Notes under the pieces: generated by a model
Told to the model about the DNA's origin: nothing
Database searches by the model: none
What the model saw: the letters and a program-made list of their open reading frames with translations, nothing else
Source of the DNA: Marinobacter nauticus
GTDB taxonomy: Bacteria > Pseudomonadota > Gammaproteobacteria > Pseudomonadales > Oleiphilaceae
DNA: 64,000 nucleotides
NCBI RefSeq assembly: GCF_003634635.1
Contig: NZ_RBJB01000003.1
Location: 682,001-746,000 of the forward strand
Reading direction: 5' to 3'
Shown here: in pieces, positions 54,364 to 62,087 of the stretch
Layout: each line of letters starts with the position of its first letter
Numbering within the stretch: position 1 is the stretch's first letter
Translations under genes and position numbers: made by a program

Positions 54364-55625
54364 GCCGCCACCTTGGTTAACAGTCGTCGTTTGGTGAGTC
54401 CGTCCTGGACGAGCTGGAAGAGCTCGTTTTCGTAGATCTCCCGCCTTCGGTAGTAGTTACACAAGTCTTCCCAGAGTCCGGATTTCTTGAGGCAATCCCA
54501 GGCCTGCCTGGCGTTGAATCGGTTGCGTGCATAGATGCTCAGGAGATTGCCGAAGGCGAGAGATACGTTCTTTTCGTTGCCGCAACCGGGTTCCTTTTTT
54601 GCGCGTTTGTAGAGCAGATCGGGGGCGCTGTAGCCGAAGCCAATATCATCGCGGAGCTTGGTCCAGATGGGGTGGCACCACTCCCGTTTGACCTCATAGC
54701 GGTTGGATTTGAGAGCGTACTGCCACAGGCCGGTCAGGTGCGGTACCGCGTCCATGAAGGTGTAGATGGGTTTCATGCCGCTGGTGCCCTGGGAGATCTC
54801 GTTGACGATGCGGTGATGGAAGCGGATTTCCAGGCGCCAGACCGGAATGGTTGGGTCATAACAGGTGTCCGGGAAGGTGTCTTCGTTGACCGCACATTCC
54901 CAGATGGATTCCATGAAGGCGCGTTTGTCGCTGACGTCGATTTCTTTGGATTTGTCGTAGATGCACACCTGCAGGCTGTTGGCTTTGCCGAAGGTGTAGG
55001 TTTCGCCTCGTCCGTTGATGGTTGCGCCGTCCAGGCCTTTGAATACCAGGTCACTGAGGCCGTTGTGGACGGTGATGGTTTTGGCCCTTGTCACGAAGTG
55101 TTGGGCGAAGTCCTGGGGTGGTTCCCAGCCCTGGAAGTCGACCGCTAAGTGGAGGGCGATACCTACAGGTCTGATGCCTTTCAGGAAGAACATGCCCCAC
55201 TCGGCGAGTTCGTCGTGGATTTCCTGGCTGGAACGTTCGTACAGCCATCGGGGGGAGGTTTCGATTTTGACGTGTGTGCCCTGGGAGTCGGCTTCGGCGT
55301 AGAAGTTCTGTATCAGGATGGTGAGGCCGTATTCCCGATTCTGCAGGATGTACTTGAAGCCACCTCGTCTACCGGACTGGACTTTGAAGTCTACGCCGTT
55401 GAATTGGATGGTGGCGTCATAGCTTTCGTTGTAGGCATCCACGATCTGGGCCAGGGGTTCGGGTTTCAGTCGGCCTTCGAACAGTTGGCGGACGGTATCG
55501 ACACCGGTCCACAGGACGTTGACGTTCTGCAGGTTCACTTGCTGACCTTCCGGGCCGATGAACAGATCCCCTTTTCCGATTTCCCCGGTTCGGATGTCCA
55601 TGCGTTCAAAGTCTTTGATTTTCAT
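54360..55625 (-). CDS. Phage replication initiation protein (Rep_trans family)
   Basis: 421 residues. The Rep_trans signature is visible: TFGKANSLQ followed by IYDKSKE (Tyr223, Asp224, Lys225) and the strand VWRLEIRFH (262-270). This family nicks the replication origin for rolling-circle replication and includes the RstA initiator of CTX-type phages; classical HUH (pII) motifs are not seen. Coupled to the integrase by ATGA; starts 120 bases after the Zot-like gene. Confidence 0.82.
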   Translation of the reverse strand: MKIKDFERMDIRTGEIGKGDLFIGPEGQQVNLQNVNVLWTGVDTVRQLFEGRLKPEPLAQIVDAYNESYDATIQFNGVDFKVQSGRRGGFKYILQNREYGLTILIQNFYAEADSQGTHVKIETSPRWLYERSSQEIHDELAEWGMFFLKGIRPVGIALHLAVDFQGWEPPQDFAQHFVTRAKTITVHNGLSDLVFKGLDGATINGRGETYTFGKANSLQVCIYDKSKEIDVSDKRAFMESIWECAVNEDTFPDTCYDPTIPVWRLEIRFHHRIVNEISQGTSGMKPIYTFMDAVPHLTGLWQYALKSNRYEVKREWCHPIWTKLRDDIGFGYSAPDLLYKRAKKEPGCGNEKNVSLAFGNLLSIYARNRFNARQAWDCLKKSGLWEDLCNYYRRREIYENELFQLVQDGLTKRRLLTKVAA

Positions 55626-55743
55626 CTGTGGCCTTCTGTGGTTGTCTGTGGTGGAAAATCAACTGGCGTTGTTTTCTATGAGACGTGTTACAGGGACGTC
55701 TCTGCCCGGCGCCGGCGGCGCGCTCGCTCCTCGCGCATCGTCG

Positions 55744-56994
55744 CTAGCGCGCCGCCGGCGCCGGTTCCTGGGCTTGTGTCATTAAGGGCGGGAAGACCGC
55801 CGGTTCTATCGTTGGCCTGGGGTCGGGTGGAAGCACTCGCAGGCGTTGGCAATACAAGTCCTGGACGCGCTCCCCTTCCCACCACAGCTGGCCGTGGCAG
55901 TTTCGGATGTAGAGGACTTTGTAGCCGTAGCTGGCCAGGTCACGCTGGGTTAGCGCGAATTCGCCTTGTGGGTCTTTGCCCTGGAACAGGTACAGGCGGT
56001 TGAAGCTGCCAGCGATGCGCAGTTCCACATCTGCAAAGGGATGCGGGAGGCTTTCCCGGCGGGGTGGGTCTACAGGACGCTGAGGCGTGCCACCAGGCGG
56101 ATGGCTGCCCCCATCAGTACCATCAGGGTGAACGCCACCATCAGGCGGAACGCTCGTATCAGGCACCACTTCAGCGCCTTTCTGGCGGTTCGTTTCGCGC
56201 TCGACAATTTCGAACATCGCGTAGGTGAGATACGAGAAAGAGCAGACGATAATGACAGCGACCATACGGAGCTTTTTATCTTTAAGGATTGAATGGCCCC
56301 CAACCACCCCTTTGGCCTTGCCGGTTTTGGTCGACTGGTAGCATTGGAAGACCCGAAGGTCGACCTTGTATTCTTTTGGGACACCGATGCTATGGGAGGC
56401 AGCTTTTCCGCTGTTCTCTGGGTCATGTTCTAGTTCCCTCCAGCTGTTCTTTTTCCAGGGCACCAGGTGCCCCATTTGCCAGTGCCGGAACGCTTGCTGG
56501 GCACTCTGACGGATTTCTTTGTGGATCTTTCCGATGTTCGGGGTGCAAAGGAACAGATCCCAGTTGTAGTGCCGGTGCATATCGAAGGCTAAGAGGACGT
56601 CCGCCGGTCGGTTGTCGCGTTGGGCGGCTTCTTTGCCGCCGGGGTAGTCCAGGTGTTCGATCTTGAAGTCCCGTCGTGCCGCGGGGTACACGGCCTGGGC
56701 CTCATCGAGGACGATCAACGCGCCGATCGGGGCCCAGTGGAACCATCGTGCGGCGTATTCGAGGGCGTCCCGGGTTTCGGTTTCGAGGTTGATGATTCTC
56801 GATTCCGGGCCGCAGGTGACGCCGAAGGCTTCTTCCACCCGTTCGATGGAGTCCAGGCCCCGGATGTTGGTGACGACGCAGCGGCCATCGGGATAGTCGC
56901 TGTCTTCACCGGTCAGAGCAGGAATAACGTAGCGCTGGACGACGCCGGCGGATTTGTAGGAGCCCGGCGGGCCGTGGTGGATGTTGATGGTCAT
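55744..56994 (-). CDS. Zot-family phage assembly ATPase (gpI-like)
   Basis: 416 residues: Walker A variant HHGPPGSYKS (8-15 core), Walker B IVLDEAQ (94-100), a single transmembrane helix (about 243-263) and a periplasmic C-terminal part rich in Pro/Asp. These proteins span the inner membrane and extrude the filamentous virion using ATP. The Zot name comes from the cholera phage; nothing here indicates a toxin. The start is in an ATGA overlap with the upstream gene; the longer frame upstream is that gene's shadow. Confidence 0.9.
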   Translation of the reverse strand: MTINIHHGPPGSYKSAGVVQRYVIPALTGEDSDYPDGRCVVTNIRGLDSIERVEEAFGVTCGPESRIINLETETRDALEYAARWFHWAPIGALIVLDEAQAVYPAARRDFKIEHLDYPGGKEAAQRDNRPADVLLAFDMHRHYNWDLFLCTPNIGKIHKEIRQSAQQAFRHWQMGHLVPWKKNSWRELEHDPENSGKAASHSIGVPKEYKVDLRVFQCYQSTKTGKAKGVVGGHSILKDKKLRMVAVIIVCSFSYLTYAMFEIVERETNRQKGAEVVPDTSVPPDGGVHPDGTDGGSHPPGGTPQRPVDPPRRESLPHPFADVELRIAGSFNRLYLFQGKDPQGEFALTQRDLASYGYKVLYIRNCHGQLWWEGERVQDLYCQRLRVLPPDPRPTIEPAVFPPLMTQAQEPAPAAR

Positions 56995-57311
56995 TTCAGC
57001 ACTCCCATGACGTAGCGGGTCAGGTGGGCGTTGAGGATGATGTTCAGGGCTTCGGGGATGCGGAAAAAGGTCACCGCGCCCATCACTTCGGAGTCGATGG
57101 CGCCCCAATACTGGTTGATGGTGCCGGAGATGTTGAGCTGGTTAAGCACTTCCTGGGCGACCTGCCAGGAGAAGCCGACAAAGTAGATTTTGGCTTTGGT
57201 TATCCAGATGACGTACCAGGCGGAGAGTTTGACCAGGGCGTCGTCCAGGAAGGCGGGGATGCTTTCGAAGAAGGCCCAGATTGAATCGAAGAAGGTGGCG
57301 ATGAATTCCAT
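56991..57311 (-). CDS. Minor coat protein gpVI-like (DUF2523 type)
   Basis: 106 residues, three hydrophobic stretches (about 1-20, 32-54, 85-105) and no signal peptide, the layout of gpVI-like proteins that cap the virion end together with gpIII. It starts inside the gpIII stop (TGATG) and ends in ATGA with the Zot-type gene, the conserved inovirus order gIII-gVI-gI. Confidence 0.8.
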   Translation of the reverse strand: MEFIATFFDSIWAFFESIPAFLDDALVKLSAWYVIWITKAKIYFVGFSWQVAQEVLNQLNISGTINQYWGAIDSEVMGAVTFFRIPEALNIILNAHLTRYVMGVLK

Positions 57312-58780
57312 CAGTCTTTGGCTCCCATGATGATGCCCAGGGCAACGAAGGCGGCGGCGAAGACGATGACGGAGCCCACGATGGAGAGGGCGTTGGCCCA
57401 TTTCGAGAGTCCCGCGTTCACTTCCACGCCCCAGACGGTGAAGGTGTGATCCTGTAAGGTGCCCTGGCCGGTGAATGACCCGAAGGAGGAGGCCATTTCG
57501 GCGCGGATGTTGGCGATGAGGTTTTCGTATTCGCCCTGGATGGCGTTGAGTTCTTCCAGGCCGTCGCCGATCTTGAGATCGATGGGGTCACCGCTCCAGT
57601 TAATGGGGGTTTCCTGTTCACCATCGCCCCCATCCCCACTGCCATTTCCTCCACCACCACCGCCCCCTCCGGGGATGTTGCCGATGGCGTCGGTGATGGC
57701 TTTAGTGCCATCTTTGATCTGTTTGCCGATGCCTTTGAGGGTTTCGTTGATGTTGTCGGTGTTGGTGTTGCCTCGGCCCAGCAGTTTTTTGATGTCCTGG
57801 AGCTGGCCGGTGATGCCGGTGATGTCGCCCTGGCCGTCGCCGTCACTGTCGCCGTTGTTGGGGTCGTTGGGACCGCCGGGTTGGTCGTTGTCGCCGGGCT
57901 TTCTGAGCGGCAGGCAGGCGAAGCCGCCCCATTGATCTCGTTTGAGAACGTCGGTTCCGGAGCATTGCGGCGGGTTGTAGGCGTTGGGGAAGCAGGATTC
58001 GACGGTGGTGCCGTTTTTCTCGACGACGCCCCAGGTGTAGCCATCACCGAGGGCTTTGCAGTTGTTTTGTGGATCACCGCAGATGAGGACGGCTTCACCC
58101 CCGTAGCCAGCGACACCTTTAAAGTCGGGATGGTCGGGGCCGCATTCTGGCTGGTCGGGGTCTTCTTCCACCTGGTCGATGCAGTAGCCGTCGGCACCGA
58201 TGCCCTGGCATTCGGGGACGCAATACGCGCCCTGTTCGGTTTGTACTTCGTACAGGCCTTCCAGCTGGCATTCGCCGGGTTCGCGGTTTCTCATGCATTG
58301 GGCCGGGGCGGTGACGGATGAACCGCTTTCGGGATCGTAGGCGCCGGTGGCCGGGATATAGCCTTCGGAACAGACGCCACATTCAGCGCCATCCGGGACG
58401 CCGCCTTCGTGGGTTTGATGCGCGCAGGGCTCTAACGGGGTGGCAACAACACGAGCGCCACCACGCCAGACGTAATAGGTGATGCCCTGTTCAACAAAGC
58501 GGACTTCTTTTGGGTCGCTGAATTGTTGAATGGTGCAGTTCATTTCTGGATAGCGCATTTCGCACTGAGGAATGTAGGCCTGGGCCTGTTCGGCAATCTG
58601 TGAGCCGGGCGAATCACCACAGCCGCCTTGAGAGGTGCAGTTTTTACTGCCTGTCTTTGACCAGTGGACAATCTGGCCTTCCTGGAGCGGCGGAAAGCCG
58701 GCGTGGGCTTTGTCGACCAGGCCGATGATCAGCAGGCCGAATAGCAGGAGGCTGAGCCAGGTGTGGATGTTTTGTTTCAT
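57311..58780 (-). CDS. Adsorption/attachment protein (gpIII-like minor coat protein)
   Basis: 489 residues: signal peptide MKQNIHTWLSLLLFGLLIIG ending near AHA-GF (about residue 27), a large cysteine-rich N-terminal domain (many CxnC pairs up to about residue 290), a Gly/Asn/Asp-rich linker with a run of glycines (about 370-390), and a C-terminal transmembrane anchor (about 460-485). This is the modular design of filamentous phage pIII, which binds pili. The receptor is unknown. Starts 13 bases after a triple hairpin that follows the major coat gene. Confidence 0.82.
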   Translation of the reverse strand: MKQNIHTWLSLLLFGLLIIGLVDKAHAGFPPLQEGQIVHWSKTGSKNCTSQGGCGDSPGSQIAEQAQAYIPQCEMRYPEMNCTIQQFSDPKEVRFVEQGITYYVWRGGARVVATPLEPCAHQTHEGGVPDGAECGVCSEGYIPATGAYDPESGSSVTAPAQCMRNREPGECQLEGLYEVQTEQGAYCVPECQGIGADGYCIDQVEEDPDQPECGPDHPDFKGVAGYGGEAVLICGDPQNNCKALGDGYTWGVVEKNGTTVESCFPNAYNPPQCSGTDVLKRDQWGGFACLPLRKPGDNDQPGGPNDPNNGDSDGDGQGDITGITGQLQDIKKLLGRGNTNTDNINETLKGIGKQIKDGTKAITDAIGNIPGGGGGGGGNGSGDGGDGEQETPINWSGDPIDLKIGDGLEELNAIQGEYENLIANIRAEMASSFGSFTGQGTLQDHTFTVWGVEVNAGLSKWANALSIVGSVIVFAAAFVALGIIMGAKD

Positions 58781-58791
58781 GGCGCACCAAT

Positions 58792-58863
58792 GTAAAAGGG
58801 CCGGAATCCGGCCCTTACACAGTCCGGTAGCCGGACACGAAACAGCCTGTCCAGAGACAGGCT
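58792..58863 (-). terminator. Three consecutive hairpins between the coat and gpIII genes
   Basis: Stems: GGGCCGG/CCGGCCC (58792-58818), GTCCGG/CCGGAC (58822-58836) and AGCCTGTC/GACAGGCT (58844-58863). They lie just after the major coat gene, where Ff phages have their central terminator that keeps coat protein expression far above gpIII. Confidence 0.75.
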
Positions 58864-58882
58864 ATTAGGATGCTCGTCAGCA

Positions 58883-59152
58883 TTACCGACGAATCAGGGA
58901 CACAACGATGCCCAGGCCCATCACCAGGGCTGCGATGCCGATGACGGCAGCCGCGGCGGCGCTGGTGTTGGTGGTGGCATCGCCTTGGGCGGCGGTGATT
59001 TCGGAGGTGTAGTCTGCGGCGTGTACCACTGCTGCGGTGCCGAAGGCTGCCACCATGGTGCCCACTTGTGCGGCGCGTTTGCCGAAGCGGGAGCGGGCCA
59101 TGGCCCAGGTGCTACCGTTGTTTTGCTTTTCCATTTCGATGACTTCGTTCAT
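58883..59152 (-). CDS. Major coat protein (gpVIII-like)
   Basis: 89-residue precursor: a positively charged leader with signal peptide cleaved near VVHA-ADYTSE, giving a mature protein of about 46 residues with an amphipathic start (ADYTSEITAAQGD), a membrane helix (AAVIGIAALVMGLGIVVSLI) and a basic C-terminus (RR). This matches the coat proteins of filamentous phages. GAGGT seven bases before the ATG at 59152 supports the start. Confidence 0.9.
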   Translation of the reverse strand: MNEVIEMEKQNNGSTWAMARSRFGKRAAQVGTMVAAFGTAAVVHAADYTSEITAAQGDATTNTSAAAAAVIGIAALVMGLGIVVSLIRR

Positions 59153-59162
59153 TTTGTGTACC

Positions 59163-59384
59163 TCAGGTTTTTCGCATGATTTGAACGGCTCTTCCGATTC
59201 CGACTCCGGTCACGAAGAGAGCCAGGGCTACCCCTGACACCAGCCCGATGATGCCGGGATCTGGTGCCAGGTATTCCTGGAACAGGACACCGATGTCCTG
59301 ATAAGGAATGCTTTGTAAGGTGCCGGTGCATTGGATGCCCTGGGCGCCTTGTATCCATTGGCCATCACAGGTGATGACGTTCAT
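59163..59384 (-). CDS. Small phage membrane protein (minor coat candidate)
   Basis: 73 residues with two cysteines at the N-terminus (ITCDGQ, IQCTG), one transmembrane helix (GIIGLVSGVALALFVTGVGI) and a short basic tail (RAVQIMRKT). Position next to the major coat gene suggests gpVII/gpIX-type minor coat proteins. Its start overlaps the preceding 48-residue gene by ATGA. Confidence 0.7.
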   Translation of the reverse strand: MNVITCDGQWIQGAQGIQCTGTLQSIPYQDIGVLFQEYLAPDPGIIGLVSGVALALFVTGVGIGRAVQIMRKT

Positions 59385-59527
59385 GACCGATTCCCTTGCG
59401 GGTCTGCCGCGTCGATGTTGGTGATGGTGTCGGCGAGGTCTTCGGGGGTGTGTTCACCCCCGTGGTTCTCGCTAGCCAGGATCACCAGGGCGGGCAGCAG
59501 GAGCAGGAGAATCAGGCCGGGGTTCAT
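59381..59527 (-). CDS. 48-residue phage membrane peptide
   Basis: A short gene that is easily missed: MNPGLILLLLLLPALVILAS followed by an acidic segment (EDLADTITNIDAADPQG). One membrane helix with Pro in the middle, N-terminus outside likely. It overlaps the next gene through ATGA, so it is translated. Inovirus genomes have several such peptides (gpVII/gpIX); a precise role cannot be given. Confidence 0.65.
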   Translation of the reverse strand: MNPGLILLLLLPALVILASENHGGEHTPEDLADTITNIDAADPQGNRS

Positions 59528-59537
59528 GGGTTAGCCT

Positions 59538-59837
59538 TTACGCCGCCGGTTTCTTCGTCACGTCCTGGGGCTTCAGCTCCAGGGCCTTGAAGGTGACCTT
59601 GCCGCCCTGCCCGGCTTTCATCTGGGCTTTGACGGTGAACATCGCCGGCAGGCGGTCAGCGTGGTTTCTGAGTTGGTCGATGTGCTTGTAATCGCAGGCG
59701 ATTTTCATCACTTCGTTGCCGACTCGGTTTTCATCATTAGCTTCAGCAGGTGCATAAGCCCACAGGGAGCCGCCTTTGTTGCCGTCGATGTCGTAGCGGG
59801 TGGCGCCGATGACCATCAGGTTCAGGTGGTTTTCCAT
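59538..59837 (-). CDS. Probable phage ssDNA-binding protein
   Basis: 99 residues, beta-rich with no membrane segment and a basic C-terminal tail (KPQDVTKKPAA), ending eight bases before the 48-residue gene. Segments such as LMVIGATRYDIDGNKGGSLWAY and LPAMFTVKAQMKAGQGGKVTFKALEL could form an OB-fold. It is placed where inoviruses carry the gpV-type ssDNA-binding protein. No residue motif proves this; a strand-rich regulator is the alternative. Confidence 0.55.
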   Translation of the reverse strand: MENHLNLMVIGATRYDIDGNKGGSLWAYAPAEANDENRVGNEVMKIACDYKHIDQLRNHADRLPAMFTVKAQMKAGQGGKVTFKALELKPQDVTKKPAA

Positions 59838-60183
59838 GGTGTTTGTCCTCTTGGTTTCGTTTGGGTGTTGCTGTTTCTGGGTTTGCTGTTTGTCTTCCGT
59901 TTTCCTTTGAGGAATCAGGAAGGGTGTTGAATCTGGTTTGCGACCCCTTCGGGGCGGGCTCTACTCGCTGCGCTCCTGGACACTAAGGTGTCCACCCTTA
60001 CGGGTGACGATCCCTGTCGCCTGCCGCACTCCGTTTGCCGCCTTTGCTCATGGCTCGGAATCAAGGGGCGGGCGTCCTCCCCCGGCATCCTCACCACTCC
60101 TTCTGCGCACTGTGGGCCACTCACTGACCGCCACAAGGCCAGGGGGCCTTTGGCCCTGGCGCTGCGCGCCAGCCTTGCAGCGC
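59838..60183. other. Phage intergenic region: candidate origin and packaging signal
   Basis: 346 bases with many short hairpins: CCCC-ttc-GGGG (about 59963-59974), GGACAC/GTGTCC (about 59978-59992), CACCC/GGGTG (about 59993-60006), GCCAGGG/CCCTGGC (about 60138-60160) and GGCGC-tgc-GCGCC (about 60158-60170). Inoviruses carry plus- and minus-strand origins and the packaging hairpin in one intergenic region; this is the only comparable stretch in the element. A 90-codon open frame here is not convincing. Confidence 0.5.
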
Positions 60184-60450
60184 TCACTGAGCACCCCCCT
60201 TTTCGTGCGCGAGTGGTGACGATGACGGGGGCGGACTCGATGGCTTTTCAGGGGGTTTGGCCTGTTTGCCAAAGTTCGGGCAGCCGGCCTCTAGCCAGGC
60301 GCGCAGGACGGAACCTCCGAGGGTCCAGAGGTCGGTGCCACGCTGGATGGCTTCCTGCTGCAGTTGCAGGTAGATGGAGGACGGGGCACACACGTAGAAA
60401 CGGCGCTCTTTGTCTTCTACCTGGTCTTTTCTCGGCGGTATGTGGGTCAT
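60184..60450 (-). CDS. Small phage protein, possible ribbon-helix-helix
   Basis: 88 residues. Residues about 15-55 (ERRFYVCAPSSIYLQLQQ, then GGSVLRAWLEAG) look like a short strand followed by two helices, as in Arc/MetJ regulators. The C-terminus is Pro/Ser-rich. It is the last gene of the early operon, joined to the one upstream by ATGA. A regulatory role is inferred from shape only. Confidence 0.5.
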   Translation of the reverse strand: MTHIPPRKDQVEDKERRFYVCAPSSIYLQLQQEAIQRGTDLWTLGGSVLRAWLEAGCPNFGKQAKPPEKPSSPPPSSSPLAHEKGGAQ

Positions 60451-60797
60451 GGTTGGGTCTCCGTGACGTTGGGTAAGTCCAGTTGGCCGCAGTCCCAGGC
60501 GTCCCTCAGTTGGATGAGGCGATCAAACGCCGGGCTGTGGTAGCCGCTGGCTTCCAGTTCCTGGATCAGGGCGTCGGTGAAGCCGGCTTTGCAGCGGGCC
60601 ATGTAGTCGCACGGGTAGTCGGTGCGCACCTCCTGCAGGTGGCTCAGCCGCTGCAGGAGGTTGGATAAAAGGCCTTCCAGGGTGGCTGGGGTGAGTGCAG
60701 AGGACGGGCGCGGGCCCTGGAAGGCAAAACTGGCGGCTTTGATGGCCGGTGACAGGGTCATGCCGTGCCCTGGCTTCTGGTATCGGGTCTTGATCAT
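60447..60797 (-). CDS. Phage early protein, unknown function
   Basis: 116 residues, helical, cytosolic. Central segment (LEGLLSNLLQRLSHLQEV and CKAGFTDALIQELEASGYHSPAFDRLIQLRDAW) may be two amphipathic helices. Starts in an ATGA overlap with the 87-residue gene; an internal ATG at codon 13 is possible. No family recognised. Confidence 0.5.
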   Translation of the reverse strand: MIKTRYQKPGHGMTLSPAIKAASFAFQGPRPSSALTPATLEGLLSNLLQRLSHLQEVRTDYPCDYMARCKAGFTDALIQELEASGYHSPAFDRLIQLRDAWDCGQLDLPNVTETQP

Positions 60798-61057
60798 TGG
60801 ATGCTGGCCTCCATGCGGACGGTGTGCATGAACGGGCTGATCGACCGGGACTGCGCGTAGGTGATGAAGGCAGATTCGGCCAGCTTGGCGTAGGCACAGA
60901 GCACGTTATCCAGCTGTTCGAAGGCGGCCATCATGCCCTGGATCTTGATCAGGCACTCGAAAGAGGTTTCCCGGTCGCCGTTGTCCAGCAGCTGGATGGC
61001 GACGTTGAACAGGGTTCGGATCTGGTGCTTTTTGAGTTCGCGGATGGCAGGTGTCAT
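60794..61057 (-). CDS. Phage early protein, paralogue of the gene upstream
   Basis: 87 residues, all-helical. It aligns without gaps to the next gene upstream, with 17 identities in the first 57 positions (including MTP, Arg6, Lys9-Lys10, Arg14, Phe17, Ala20, Gly27-Asp28, Glu30), so the pair probably arose by tandem duplication. ATGA overlaps on both sides. Function unknown. Confidence 0.55.
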   Translation of the reverse strand: MTPAIRELKKHQIRTLFNVAIQLLDNGDRETSFECLIKIQGMMAAFEQLDNVLCAYAKLAESAFITYAQSRSISPFMHTVRMEASIQ

Positions 61058-61332
61058 GCGGCGGCCCTCAGTGCGGTGCAGGCCTGCCCCACTGCCCAGG
61101 CGTTAAAGTCGCGGGTGTCGTCCTGGAGCATGAATTCGCCCCAGGCGATGCTCAGGCGGATGCCGTACCAGTAGAGGTCGGAGTCGATGCCCATGTAGGA
61201 AGCGGCCATGTCGGAGACCTGACTGGCGCGGTAGGTGGCCAGTTCGTAGTCGCCAGTGCTCCAGGCTTCGCAGGCTTGGTGGAAACGCAGGCGCATGTTG
61301 GTTTTCTTCTGGTTGCGAACGTCCGGAGTCAT
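61054..61332 (-). CDS. Phage early protein, paralogue of the gene downstream
   Basis: 92 residues, all-helical, with an aromatic patch (DLYWYGIRLSIAWGEFM). Shares the gapless similarity described for the 87-residue neighbour; differs by an extra C-terminal stretch (DFNAWAVGQACTALRAAA). Unknown function. Confidence 0.55.
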   Translation of the reverse strand: MTPDVRNQKKTNMRLRFHQACEAWSTGDYELATYRASQVSDMAASYMGIDSDLYWYGIRLSIAWGEFMLQDDTRDFNAWAVGQACTALRAAA

Positions 61333-61793
61333 ACAAAGACCTCCAGGCGCACGCCTTTGTAAACCTGACCAGGAAGAGCACCAACAGTGAAGAGCTGTTC
61401 GCGGCGGAGTACCACAGTACGAGGAAGGACACCTTTACATTCCTGGTAGTAGTCCAGGTAGGCGTCCAGCTTGGAACGGATCTTCAGGGACTTGGCGTTG
61501 TCATTGAAGCGGACGGCGTCGCCTTTAACCGGTTCGTGCTCAATATAAGGAGAGACAAACGACCAACCGGCAGCACCGTTAACAGGGTCACCACCCACTG
61601 CCATCCATTGGCGACCAGAGGCGCTGACCGCAATTGTTCCAGGAGCAACCATACGCGCAGGGCCAAGCCGATCTGCAGAGGCAACTAACTTACCGCCACT
61701 GAAGAACCAGACACCTGGAACCGCACAGCCACCTTTCTGACGCAGATCGACAAACGTTCTGACAGCTTCCCCGGCTTTATTCAGACGCTTCAT
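61329..61793 (-). CDS. Phage early protein, unknown function
   Basis: 154 residues, beta-rich (GGCAVPGVWFFSGGKLVASADRL and WMAVGGDPVNGAAGWSFVSPY), no membrane segment. The start at 61793 is set by the ATGA overlap with the HTH gene; the longer frame upstream is a shadow of that gene. No family recognised. Confidence 0.55.
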   Translation of the reverse strand: MKRLNKAGEAVRTFVDLRQKGGCAVPGVWFFSGGKLVASADRLGPARMVAPGTIAVSASGRQWMAVGGDPVNGAAGWSFVSPYIEHEPVKGDAVRFNDNAKSLKIRSKLDAYLDYYQECKGVLPRTVVLRREQLFTVGALPGQVYKGVRLEVFV

Positions 61794-61993
61794 TGCCAGT
61801 CCTCCTGATCCAGTGCGCGCTGCGACAGGGCGGCGATGTTCACCATCCTCACGCGGCCAATCTTGAGTGACGGCAGGTGGCCTTTTTCGATCTGGCCCCT
61901 TACCTGCCCTTCCGTGAGCCCGGTGAGCTGGGCGTAGCGCTCCTGGCTCATTACCGGCGTGGCTATCAGAATGATCTGTTTTTGCTCGTCCAC
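61790..61993 (-). CDS. Small DNA-binding protein, MerR/AlpA-like HTH (excisionase candidate)
   Basis: 67 residues. LTGLTEGQVRGQIEKGHLPS forms a helix-turn-helix and KIGRVRMVNIAAL the wing, as in excisionase/AlpA-type proteins. First gene of the leftward early operon and divergent from the repressor, the place of a Cro/Xis-type switch protein. Confidence 0.72.
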   Translation of the reverse strand: MDEQKQIILIATPVMSQERYAQLTGLTEGQVRGQIEKGHLPSLKIGRVRMVNIAALSQRALDQEDWQ

Positions 61994-62062
61994 TGTTTTG
62001 CACTCTGCTACACTGATTTACACACTTAATTATGGTGACCTTATTTTTGGGTACACCTTTAT

Positions 62063-62078
62063 TCTGAGTATACTTAGA
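62063..62078. promoter_or_regulatory. Candidate phage repressor operator
   Basis: TCTGAGTATACTTAGA is a 16-bp palindrome with one mismatched pair, centred on AGTATACT, ten bases before the repressor start. A half-site CTGAGTA is repeated at 62080-62086. The divergent control region 61994-62087 should contain both phage promoters. Confidence 0.55.
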
Positions 62079-62087
62079 GCTGAGTAC

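Noticed and set aside
55744..56994. Zonula occludens toxin
   Set aside because: The protein has the Zot-family ATPase layout needed for phage assembly; family name alone does not show toxin activity.
59915..60187. 90-codon open frame on the minus strand in the phage intergenic region
   Set aside because: Arg/Ser-rich translation, no ribosome site, and the DNA is full of hairpins; more likely non-coding origin sequence.
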